Positions 1-6,137 of a stretch of DNA of 16,807 nucleotides are shown here, one piece after another. How positions within the stretch are numbered: position 1 is the first letter of the stretch; the number at the start of each line of letters is the position of its first letter. The position numbers and the translations under genes are program-made. The notes below the pieces were generated by a model. It saw only the letters and a list, made by a program, of their open reading frames with translations. It made no database searches and was not told the origin of the DNA. Source of the DNA: an uncultured Eubacteriales bacterium (GTDB lineage: Bacteria; Bacillota; Clostridia; Oscillospirales; Oscillospiraceae); NCBI GenBank assembly GCA_900553545.1, contig USDP01000015.1:1-16807 (forward strand). Reading direction: 5' to 3'.

Positions 1-996
1 AATCGCCATCTTATAGACCTCGTCGGCGTTGCAGCCGCGGGAGAGGTCGTTGATCGGCGCGTTCAAACCCTGAAGAATCGGGCCATAGGCCTCGAACCCG
101 CCCAGCCGCTGCGCGATCTTATAGCCGATGTTGCCGGCCTCGATGCACGGGAAGATGAACGTGTTGGCATAGCCCGCAACCTTGGAGCCGGGGAACTTCA
201 GCTGACCGACGACCGGGGAGACCGCCGCGTCAAACTGCATTTCGCCGTCGATGGCCAGCTCGGGGGCCAGCTCCTTGGCAATCTCGGTGGCCTTCTGGCT
301 CAGCGCAACCGTGCCGCCCTTGCCGCTGCCCTTCGTGGAGAAGGAGAGCAGCGCAACCTTCGGGTCGATGCCGAAGAACTCAGCCGTGCGGGCCGATTCG
401 ATGGCGACCTCCGCCAGCTTCTGCGCGCCGGAGAAGGTGACCTCGCCGGAGGCCTTGTCGACGGTGTCGGGATAGTCGATGTTGATGGCGCAGTCGCCCA
501 TGCAGTACTTCTCATCGTTGCCGTCCTTGTCCTTGCGGAACAGGATGAACGACGAGGAGACGAGGTGCGCGCCCTTCTTGGTCTTGACAAGCTGAAGTGC
601 CGGACGGACGGTGTCCGCAGTGGAATAGGTCGCGCCGCCGAGCAGGGCATCGGCCCTGCCCATCTTGACGAGCATCGTGCCGAAGTAGTTGCCCTTGGCA
701 AGTGCCGCGCGGCAGTCCTCTTCGCTCATCTTGCCCTTGCGCAGTTCCACCATCTTGGCGACCATCTCGTCCATGCCCTCATAGGTAGCCGGGTCGATGA
801 TTGTGGCCTTGCAGATGCAGAAATTGCCCTTTTCTGCGGCAGCCTTGACCTCGTCGACGTTGCCGATGAGGATGACGTCCATCAGGTCGTCCTTGAGCAG
901 ACGGTCGGTCGCTTCGAGGATGCGGGCGTCGGGACCCTCGGTGAAGACGATGGTGCGGCGTGTGGCCTTGAGCGTGTCGATCAGCTTCGTAAACAT
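1..996 (-). CDS. pta: Phosphate acetyltransferase (3' end just outside window)
   Basis: Pta interconverts acetyl-CoA and acetyl phosphate in the cytoplasm. With acetate kinase it forms the ATP-yielding acetate branch of fermentation. The translation starts MFTKLIDTLKATRRTIVFTE and carries family landmarks: TEGPDARILEA near the N-terminus, GRADALLGGATYSTADTVRP around residues 130-150, SFSTKGSGKG in the middle, and a C-terminal NTFIFPCIEAGNIGYKIAQR followed by GPILQGLNAPINDLSRG. The 332 visible codons nearly equal a normal Pta of about 330-340 residues, so only a few residues are missing past base 1. The start is set by GGAGG at 1005-1009, eight bases upstream. Acetate kinase often follows pta and would lie left of the window. 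No defect is visible. Identification is confident. Confidence 0.96.
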   Translation of the reverse strand, partial: MFTKLIDTLKATRRTIVFTEGPDARILEATDRLLKDDLMDVILIGNVDEVKAAAEKGNFCICKATIIDPATYEGMDEMVAKMVELRKGKMSEEDCRAALAKGNYFGTMLVKMGRADALLGGATYSTADTVRPALQLVKTKKGAHLVSSSFILFRKDKDGNDEKYCMGDCAINIDYPDTVDKASGEVTFSGAQKLAEVAIESARTAEFFGIDPKVALLSFSTKGSGKGGTVALSQKATEIAKELAPELAIDGEMQFDAAVSPVVGQLKFPGSKVAGYANTFIFPCIEAGNIGYKIAQRLGGFEAYGPILQGLNAPINDLSRGCNADEVYKMAI

Positions 997-1040
997 AAGT
1001 ATTACCTCCATGCTGCGGTGATTCCGCATTGTTTGGGACT

Positions 1041-1069
1041 ATTATACAATGTACGCGCCGACAAAACAA
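1041..1069 (-). promoter_or_regulatory. Sigma-A type promoter of pta
   Basis: On the minus strand a TATAAT (-10, 1041-1046) lies 17 bp from TTGTTT (-35, 1064-1069). Transcription would start near 1033-1035, giving a leader of roughly 37 nt before the pta ATG at 996. The -10 is a perfect consensus match; the -35 is moderate. Confidence 0.7.
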
Positions 1070-1137
1070 CCGCTTTTTTGAAAAATCAAGAAATCCGGCC
1101 TGTTTTGCACACTTTTCCATTTTTCCGGAAAACGGAC

Positions 1138-1166
1138 TTGCAAAATGTGGAGAACTCCATTATAAT
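1138..1166 (+). promoter_or_regulatory. Sigma-A promoter of the symporter gene, with palindromes around it
   Basis: TTGCAA (1138-1143), a 17-bp spacer and TATAAT (1161-1166) precede the symporter ATG by about 50 bases. The spacer holds an inverted repeat, TGGAG-AA-CTCCA (1148-1159). A perfect 12-bp palindrome, TTTTCCGGAAAA (1121-1132), ends just upstream of the -35. Both are candidate regulator sites; the regulator is not identifiable here. Confidence 0.75.
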
Positions 1167-1220
1167 AAAAAACACACTTTATGCAATTATGCAAAGAAAG
1201 AGAAAAGACAGGTATTATTT

Positions 1221-2576
1221 ATGAAACGAGAATCATTCCGTTCCCGATTGGGCTTCCTGCTCGTCAGCGCCGGCTGCGCCATCGGCATCGGCAACGTCTG
1301 GCGCTTCCCGTATGTCACCGGCGAAAACGGCGGCGGCTTTTTCGTCCTCATCTATCTGATTTGCCTGCTCGTCATGGGCGTGCCGGTGCTGACGATGGAG
1401 CTGGCCGTGGGCCGCGCCGGCAAAAAGAGTGCCGTCCCGGCGTACAAAAATCTCGAAAAGCCCGGCCAGAAATGGCACATCCACGGCTGGTTCTGCCTGA
1501 TCGGCTGCTTCCTGCTCATGATGTACTATACCACCGTCACCGGCTGGATGGTCAACTATTTCGGCAAATTCCTCACCGGCGCGTTCCATGCCGGCATGGA
1601 TACCGAATCCGTTGTCGGCGAATTCGGCGCGATGCTCTCGAACCCCGGTGAGATGACGCTCTGGACGGAGCTGGTCGTTGTCGCGGGCTTCCTGATCTGC
1701 TCGTTCGGCCTGCAAAACGGACTCGAGCGCGTCAGCAAAGTCATGATGCTCGCGCTGCTGGCGCTGATCGTCGTGCTGGCTGTCCACAGCCTGACGCTCC
1801 CCGGTGCGGCGGAGGGCATGAAGTTCTATCTGCTGCCGTCGATGGACTCCATCCGGAAAAACGGCCTTGGCACGATCATCGCCGCCGCGATGAATCAGTC
1901 GTTCTTCACGCTCAGCCTCGGCATTGCCGCCATGGAGATCTTCGGCAGCTATATGTCGGATTCGCACTCCCTGCCCGGCGAGGCCGTGCACATCTGCGCG
2001 CTCGACACGTTCGTCGCCCTGATGGCCGGCGTCATCATCTTCCCGGCCTGCTTCTCCTTCGGCATTGAGACGGAGAGCGGCCCGGCATTGATCTTCCAGA
2101 CGCTGCCGAATGTGTTCGTCAACATGGCGGGCGGCCGCTTCTGGGGCGCGCTGTTCTTCCTGTTCATGATCTTCGCCAGTTTGTCTACGGTGCTGGCTGT
2201 GTTTGAAAACATCCTTGCCATCTGCATGGACACCTTCGGCTGGAGCCGGAAGAAGGCCACGGTCATCAACGGCCTGCTCCTCCTCGTGCTGAGCCTGCCG
2301 TGCGTCTTTGGCTACAACCTCTGGGCGAACGTCCATCTGATCGGCGGGCGCGACATCCTCGACACCGAGGACTTCCTCGTCAGCAGCCTCCTGCTCCCGA
2401 TCGGCTCGCTGGTCTATCTGCTGTTCTGCGTCACGAAGTGGGGCTGGGGCTTCGACAAGTATCTTGCCGAGGCCAACCGCGGCACGGGCATGAAGTTCTC
2501 GCCCAAGCTGAAGCTCTATTTCCAGTGGATCCTGCCGATCCTCATTCTCATCATCCTGATCCAGGGATTGATCTGA
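1221..2576 (+). CDS. Neurotransmitter:sodium symporter (NSS/SNF) family transporter
   Basis: This is a 451-residue polytopic membrane protein expected to import an amino acid or similar amine by Na+ symport, as LeuT, MhsT and TnaT do. The diagnostic unwound TM1 is clear: GCAIGIGNVWRFPYVTGENG at residues ~18-37, matching the GxGNxxRFP...ENGGG signature that forms the Na+ and substrate sites. Further hydrophobic helices follow, including MMYYTTVTGWMVNYF (TM3-like) and AAAMNQSFFTLSLGIAAMEI (TM6-like). Total length fits the shorter bacterial members. The ATG at 1221 begins at the conserved N-terminus; the frame stays open upstream to 1029, but that stretch contains the promoter and lacks family sequence. 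The Shine-Dalgarno is weak (purine-rich, AGG at 1210-1212). It is divergent from pta and monocistronic. The substrate cannot be assigned. Confidence 0.93.
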   Translation: MKRESFRSRLGFLLVSAGCAIGIGNVWRFPYVTGENGGGFFVLIYLICLLVMGVPVLTMELAVGRAGKKSAVPAYKNLEKPGQKWHIHGWFCLIGCFLLMMYYTTVTGWMVNYFGKFLTGAFHAGMDTESVVGEFGAMLSNPGEMTLWTELVVVAGFLICSFGLQNGLERVSKVMMLALLALIVVLAVHSLTLPGAAEGMKFYLLPSMDSIRKNGLGTIIAAAMNQSFFTLSLGIAAMEIFGSYMSDSHSLPGEAVHICALDTFVALMAGVIIFPACFSFGIETESGPALIFQTLPNVFVNMAGGRFWGALFFLFMIFASLSTVLAVFENILAICMDTFGWSRKKATVINGLLLLVLSLPCVFGYNLWANVHLIGGRDILDTEDFLVSSLLLPIGSLVYLLFCVTKWGWGFDKYLAEANRGTGMKFSPKLKLYFQWILPILILIILIQGLI

Positions 2577-2591
2577 GCGGACAATGTATTG

Positions 2592-2626
2592 CGCCCCCGG
2601 AGCGGCTGCTCCGGGGGCGTTTGCGT
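2592..2626 (+). terminator. Intrinsic terminator after the symporter
   Basis: A perfect 12-bp GC-rich stem (2592-2603 with 2608-2619, loop GGCT) begins 15 bases after the stop and is followed by TTTGCGTTTT. The T-run is interrupted. The same bases supply the -35 box of the downstream promoter. Confidence 0.85.
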
Positions 2627-2649
2627 TTTGGCGAACGATATCGTATAAT
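2621..2649 (+). promoter_or_regulatory. Promoter of the MATE exporter gene
   Basis: TTGCGT (2621-2626), a 17-bp spacer and a consensus TATAAT (2644-2649) lie 62 bp before the MATE start codon. The -35 begins immediately at the foot of the upstream terminator stem, so termination and initiation are packed into under 60 bp. Confidence 0.75.
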
Positions 2650-2711
2650 GTGGTCAGAACGATCCACGCCGGTCGACGGCCGCGCGCGGGAAAGTAAGGT
2701 AGGAACACATC

Positions 2712-4073
2712 ATGTATCGAGACCTGACCAAAGGCAGCATCACAAAGGGGCTGCTGCTGTTTGCCCTGCCGATGATCGCGGGCAACCTCTTGCAGCAGTT
2801 TTATAATATCGCCGACACGCTGATCGTCGGCCAGGCGCTCGGCAAAAACGCGCTTGCCGCCGTCGGCTCGGCCTATACGCTGATGACGTTTCTGACGTCG
2901 ATCTTCCTCGGCCTCTCGATGGGCGCGGGTGCGCTGTTCTCCATCGCGCTGGGGCAGAAGGACGAAGCGCGGCTCCGCCGCGCGGTGGCCCATGCGTTCG
3001 GGCTGATCGGCTCCGTGACGATTGCGTTGAACATCGCGGTCTATGCGTTTCTTGATCCCATCCTCCACTTTCTGCAAATTCCGGCGGAGCTGTACGGCCA
3101 GATGCGCGAATACCTTGTCATCATCTTCGCGGGGCTGATCGCCTCGTCGCTCTATAATTTCTTTGCCTGTCTGCTGCGCGCGGCGGGCAATTCCGTCGCG
3201 CCGCTCTGGTTCCTCGGCGTTGCCGCCCTGCTGAACATCGGGCTGGATCTGCTCTTCGTGCTGGTCTTTCGCTGGGGCATCGCCGGGGCCGCCGCCGCGA
3301 CGGTCATTGCGCAGTACGTCTCCGGCCTCGGCCTCTGGGTCTATACGCGGCTGCGCTGCCGCGAGCTGCTGCCGGGAAGGGCGGAGCTGCGGTTTGACCG
3401 CGCAATCCTCCGCGAAATTCTCGATATGTCGCTGCTCACGTGCGCGCAGCAGTCTGCGATGAACTTCGGCATCCTGCTCATTCAGCGCCTCGTCGATAGC
3501 TTCGGCCCCATCACAATGGCGGCCTTTGCCGCTGCCGTCAAGATCGACACGTTTGCCTATCTGCCCGTGCAGGACTTCGGCAACGCCTTTTCCACCTTCA
3601 TCGCCCAGAACTACGGCGCCGGGCAGCACGACCGCCTCCGCCGCGGCTTCCGCCAGGCGGTGCTCGTCAGCGCGGCCTTCTCTGCCGCAATCTCGCTGCT
3701 TGTCTGCGTCTTCGCCGCGCCGCTGATGCGCATCTTCGTGCAGGCCGGGGAGACGGAGGTGCTCGCCTCCGGCGTCCGCTATCTGCGCATCGAGGGCGCA
3801 TGCTACGTCGGCATCGGCTGCCTGTTCCTGCTCTACGGGTTCTATCGCGCCGTCAAGCGCCCCGGCATGAGCGTCGTCCTCACGGTCATCTCGCTCGGCG
3901 TGCGCGTCCTGCTGGCGTACCTTCTGGCCGGGCCGGTCGGCGAGGTCGGCATCTGGCTCGCCATCCCCATCGGCTGGGCCTTGGCCGACCTGACCGGCTT
4001 CGCCTATTACGCCCGCCATCGCGCCGCCCTTCTCCCGCCTGCTCCCACCGCAGCGGTCATAAATCTAAAATAG
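2712..4073 (+). CDS. MATE family multidrug/sodium antiporter
   Basis: This 453-residue, 12-helix inner-membrane exporter of the MATE superfamily would expel cationic drugs or metabolites in exchange for Na+ or H+. The N-terminus is typical of the YoeA/DinF-like branch: KGSITKGLLLFALPMIAGNL then QQFYNIADTLIVGQALGKNA, followed by AAVGSAYTLMTF and a GLSMGAGALFSIALGQKD stretch. The second half starts about residue 235 with MSLLTCAQQSAMNFGILLIQ and repeats the fold, including FGPITMAAFAAAVKIDTF and a QDFGNAFSTFIAQNYGAGQ segment. Length is normal for the family. AAGGTAGGA at 2696-2704 supports the ATG. It has its own promoter and terminator. The substrate is unknown; family assignment is secure. 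Confidence 0.95.
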   Translation: MYRDLTKGSITKGLLLFALPMIAGNLLQQFYNIADTLIVGQALGKNALAAVGSAYTLMTFLTSIFLGLSMGAGALFSIALGQKDEARLRRAVAHAFGLIGSVTIALNIAVYAFLDPILHFLQIPAELYGQMREYLVIIFAGLIASSLYNFFACLLRAAGNSVAPLWFLGVAALLNIGLDLLFVLVFRWGIAGAAAATVIAQYVSGLGLWVYTRLRCRELLPGRAELRFDRAILREILDMSLLTCAQQSAMNFGILLIQRLVDSFGPITMAAFAAAVKIDTFAYLPVQDFGNAFSTFIAQNYGAGQHDRLRRGFRQAVLVSAAFSAAISLLVCVFAAPLMRIFVQAGETEVLASGVRYLRIEGACYVGIGCLFLLYGFYRAVKRPGMSVVLTVISLGVRVLLAYLLAGPVGEVGIWLAIPIGWALADLTGFAYYARHRAALLPPAPTAAVINLK

Positions 4074-4080
4074 AGGCGTC

Positions 4081-4113
4081 ATTGCGAGCCAGTCCTCAGA
4101 CTGGCGCGGCAAT
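4081..4113. repeat. Short palindromic intergenic repeat unit
   Basis: This 33-base imperfect palindrome has outer arms ATTGC/GCAAT (4081-4085, 4109-4113), inner arms GCCAGTC/GACTGGC (4088-4094, 4099-4105) and a CTCA loop. It sits between the MATE stop and the terminator. From memory, closely similar ATTGCGAGCCAGT...ACTGGCG units are scattered in intergenic DNA of many gut Clostridia. That recurrence is not visible in this window. Confidence 0.6.
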
Positions 4114-4148
4114 TCCGTAGATCTTATAGGAGTCTTCCAGGGCGCAAA

Positions 4149-4184
4149 AACGGGCGGACAGGAAATGTCCGCCCGTTCCTTTTA
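4149..4184. terminator. Bidirectional terminator between convergent genes
   Basis: A perfect 12-bp stem (4149-4160 with 4166-4177, loop GGAAA) is followed on the plus strand by CCTTTTATT and on the minus strand by TTTTTGCG. The minus-strand gene's stop codon (4182-4184) lies 4 bases from the stem. One hairpin can therefore end both the MATE and the endonuclease-fold transcripts. Confidence 0.88.
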
Positions 4185-5264
4185 TTCTGCGTCCATCAAA
4201 CGGAACGTCATGCGCACGGGGTTATGATCGGAATTCGCAAAGCCCAGATCGATGACCTCGCTTTCCGCAGCCTCGACATTCGGCGACACGAGGAACCCGT
4301 CCACCGTCAGCCGCAGCTGCCCTTCTGCATACGGCCCATCGGCATTTCTGCAAGAAGCCACCGGAGCCTCCGGATCGACCGGCGCAATGAGCCGGATATC
4401 TGTCGCCTCGATGAGATCGGTGCGGATGGGCTGCGCCCACGTATAATCGCCAGTGTTCACGCCGAAATATTGCGTGCTCCCGCCCGGCAGCAGATCCTTG
4501 TTGAAATCGCCGCCGCCCACGACATAGTTGCCCGCCTCATATTCCGCCTGCATGTCCGCCAGCAGCAGTTCGAGCTGCTCGTCGGCAATCGTCCCGTCCG
4601 AGGAATAGGCCGAGAGGTGCAGGTCGTAGAGCACCAGCTCATGCCCGTTTTCCACCGGCACGCGCGCCACGGAGTAGCACCGGTCGAGGTCGAGCAGCTT
4701 CGTGAACCCCGTCTCCACGGGCAGGCTCCGCCGGACGGCGCTCGTCACATGCAGCCCAGCCATCGTCAGCAGACAGGAGCGGCTTGCGCCGTGCGGCTGC
4801 GTCAGCGGATAGAGCAAAAACGGCGAATCATAGTTCACCGCGTGGAGCTTGCAGAAATCCGGCTGCGCCTGATACAGATACGGCCGCTCGTCGACGTGAT
4901 AGGTGCGCGTCGAATCAAAATCGACTTCCTGCAAAAAATAGATGTCGGCGGCCTCGTTGAGCAGGACGTTGGAGATCTCCGCAAGGTTGGCCTTCAGCCG
5001 ATCCTCGCTCCATGCCCACGATTCCGTGCCGCCGTCCATGAAGAAGCCATAGTCGTCCTCATACGCGCCAAATCCGATGTTCCACGTCAGTACGCGGTAT
5101 TCCTGCCCGGTCTGCGCGATGGGCTGCGGCTCCTGCTCGTAGACATCGAGCGTCTGGTTGTCCGGGATGCGGTGATAGTCGAGGAACACATAGGCCACAT
5201 ACCCGCCCGCGAGCACCAGCAGCACCAGCAGCACGATAATCAGAATTTTCCAGAACTTTTTCAT
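4182..5264 (-). CDS. Membrane-anchored endonuclease/exonuclease/phosphatase-fold protein
   Basis: This is a 360-residue protein with an N-terminal membrane anchor (residues ~5-28) and an extracytoplasmic DNase I-like domain. The metal-dependent phosphoesterase motifs are intact and in order: VLTWNIGFG (N62), YFLQEVDFD (E113), LYDLHLSAYS (H216), VGGGDFNKD (D253, N255) and NSDHNPV (D346-H347). Family members cleave nucleic acids, sphingomyelin, inositol phosphates or other phosphodiesters. The single N-terminal helix suggests an outward-facing hydrolase acting on an extracellular nucleic acid or lipid headgroup, but the substrate is not assignable. GAGGGG at 5273-5278, eight bases upstream, selects the ATG at 5264 over a TTG two codons earlier. 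It is monocistronic and divergent from the CmpB-family gene. Confidence 0.88.
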   Translation of the reverse strand: MKKFWKILIIVLLVLLVLAGGYVAYVFLDYHRIPDNQTLDVYEQEPQPIAQTGQEYRVLTWNIGFGAYEDDYGFFMDGGTESWAWSEDRLKANLAEISNVLLNEAADIYFLQEVDFDSTRTYHVDERPYLYQAQPDFCKLHAVNYDSPFLLYPLTQPHGASRSCLLTMAGLHVTSAVRRSLPVETGFTKLLDLDRCYSVARVPVENGHELVLYDLHLSAYSSDGTIADEQLELLLADMQAEYEAGNYVVGGGDFNKDLLPGGSTQYFGVNTGDYTWAQPIRTDLIEATDIRLIAPVDPEAPVASCRNADGPYAEGQLRLTVDGFLVSPNVEAAESEVIDLGFANSDHNPVRMTFRLMDAE

Positions 5265-5295
5265 AAGCAAAACCCCTCAAATTTCTTCTCTTTCT

Positions 5296-5324
5296 ATCAT
5301 ACCCGATTTACGCCGGAATTGCAA
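5296..5324 (-). promoter_or_regulatory. Leftward promoter of the endonuclease-fold gene, sharing its -35
   Basis: On the minus strand TTGCAA (5319-5324) and TATGAT (5296-5301) are separated by 17 bp. The hexamer TTGCAA equals its own reverse complement, so the same six bases also serve as the -35 for the rightward promoter. Confidence 0.72.
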
Positions 5325-5347
5325 TCCACCGCAAAACATGCTATGCT
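5319..5347 (+). promoter_or_regulatory. Rightward promoter of the CmpB/SLH gene pair, sharing its -35
   Basis: TTGCAA (5319-5324) and TATGCT (5342-5347) are separated by 17 bp. The predicted start near 5353-5355 leaves only about 12 nt before the ATG at 5366, with the GGAGG (5355-5359) at or near the very 5' end of the mRNA. This is an unusually short leader. Confidence 0.68.
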
Positions 5348-5365
5348 GTTGCACGGAGGGATCTT

Positions 5366-6115
5366 ATGACAAAATATCAGGTATTTTTAATCGTTGTATT
5401 TCTGTTCTTCTTCGGCTCCGGCGGCGGCTGGGTGCTGGAGCTGTTTTTCCGCCGCTTCTTCTCCGGCGCGAATCCGGAGCGCAAATGGCTGAACCCCGGC
5501 TTTCTCTTCGGCCCATGCGTGCCGCTCTACGGCTTCGGCACGGTCGTCCTGTTCATTCTCAGCGAATTTGAGAGCCAGATCTTCGGCCAGTTTGGCGGCA
5601 GCTGGTGGTATTATCTTGTGATGTTCTTCGGCATGGCCCTCGCGATGACGGCGCTGGAATACATCGCGGGCCTGATGAGCCTCAAGGTCATGCACCTGCG
5701 CCTCTGGGACTATACGAACTGCTGGGGCAACATTCAGGGCCTGATCTGCCCGCTGTTCACGTTCTTCTGGGGCGTGCTCGCTGCGCTCTACTATTTCCTG
5801 CTCTATCCGCCGCTGCGAAGGCTCGTCGTCTGGTTCGTGGCACATCCGCTGTTTTCATTTATCGTGGGCGTCTGCTTCGGCATTTTCCTGATCGACTTTG
5901 CCTTCTCGCTCCACCTCGGTACAGCCCTGCGCAAGCGCGCCGTCGAGTTTGACAAGAGCGTCGAATCCATCGACCTCCAGGCCATCCAGCGCCGTCTGCA
6001 AAAGCGCGGCGGCTTCTTCCGCTTCACCTCCATCAAGCCGCTCACCGAGCGCATCGACGCCTTTGACGAATTCCTGCACCGCAAACCCGGCAAACAGGCC
6101 AATCCTTCAAAATAA
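5366..6115 (+). CDS. CmpB-family polytopic membrane protein (putative ABC transporter permease)
   Basis: This 249-residue integral membrane protein matches what databases call the putative ABC-transporter permease/CmpB family, common in Clostridia. Landmarks are an N-terminal helix ending in GGGWVLELFFRRFFSG, then LNPGFLFGPCVPLYGFGTV, and a second conserved block with ALEYIAGLMSLKVMHLRLWD followed by YTNCWGNIQGLICPLFTFFW. I count about five hydrophobic segments and a charged cytoplasmic tail from residue ~190 (RKRAVEFDKSVESIDLQ). No ATPase partner is encoded nearby, so the ABC label is weak and the function is unknown. GGAGG at 5355-5359 fits the ATG. The gene lies 22 bp upstream of the SLH protein gene with no terminator between, so the two are probably co-transcribed. 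Confidence 0.85.
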   Translation: MTKYQVFLIVVFLFFFGSGGGWVLELFFRRFFSGANPERKWLNPGFLFGPCVPLYGFGTVVLFILSEFESQIFGQFGGSWWYYLVMFFGMALAMTALEYIAGLMSLKVMHLRLWDYTNCWGNIQGLICPLFTFFWGVLAALYYFLLYPPLRRLVVWFVAHPLFSFIVGVCFGIFLIDFAFSLHLGTALRKRAVEFDKSVESIDLQAIQRRLQKRGGFFRFTSIKPLTERIDAFDEFLHRKPGKQANPSK

Positions 6116-6137
6116 ATCGAAAAGAGGAGCTGATCCG

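Noticed and set aside
1029..1220. Upstream in-frame extension of the symporter
   Set aside because: The extension contains the promoter and lacks family sequence; NSS proteins begin close to the chosen ATG.
1233..4019. A 928-codon open frame on the minus strand opposite the symporter and MATE genes
   Set aside because: It is antisense to two genes with clear family motifs, rich in Arg/Asp/Ala/Gln/His with no domain, and crosses a terminator and a promoter. Strong GC bias at third codon positions of the true genes removes stops from the opposite strand.
4224..5369. Plus-strand 381-codon open frame opposite the endonuclease-fold gene
   Set aside because: The minus-strand gene has five catalytic motifs, a ribosome site and a promoter; the plus frame has none.
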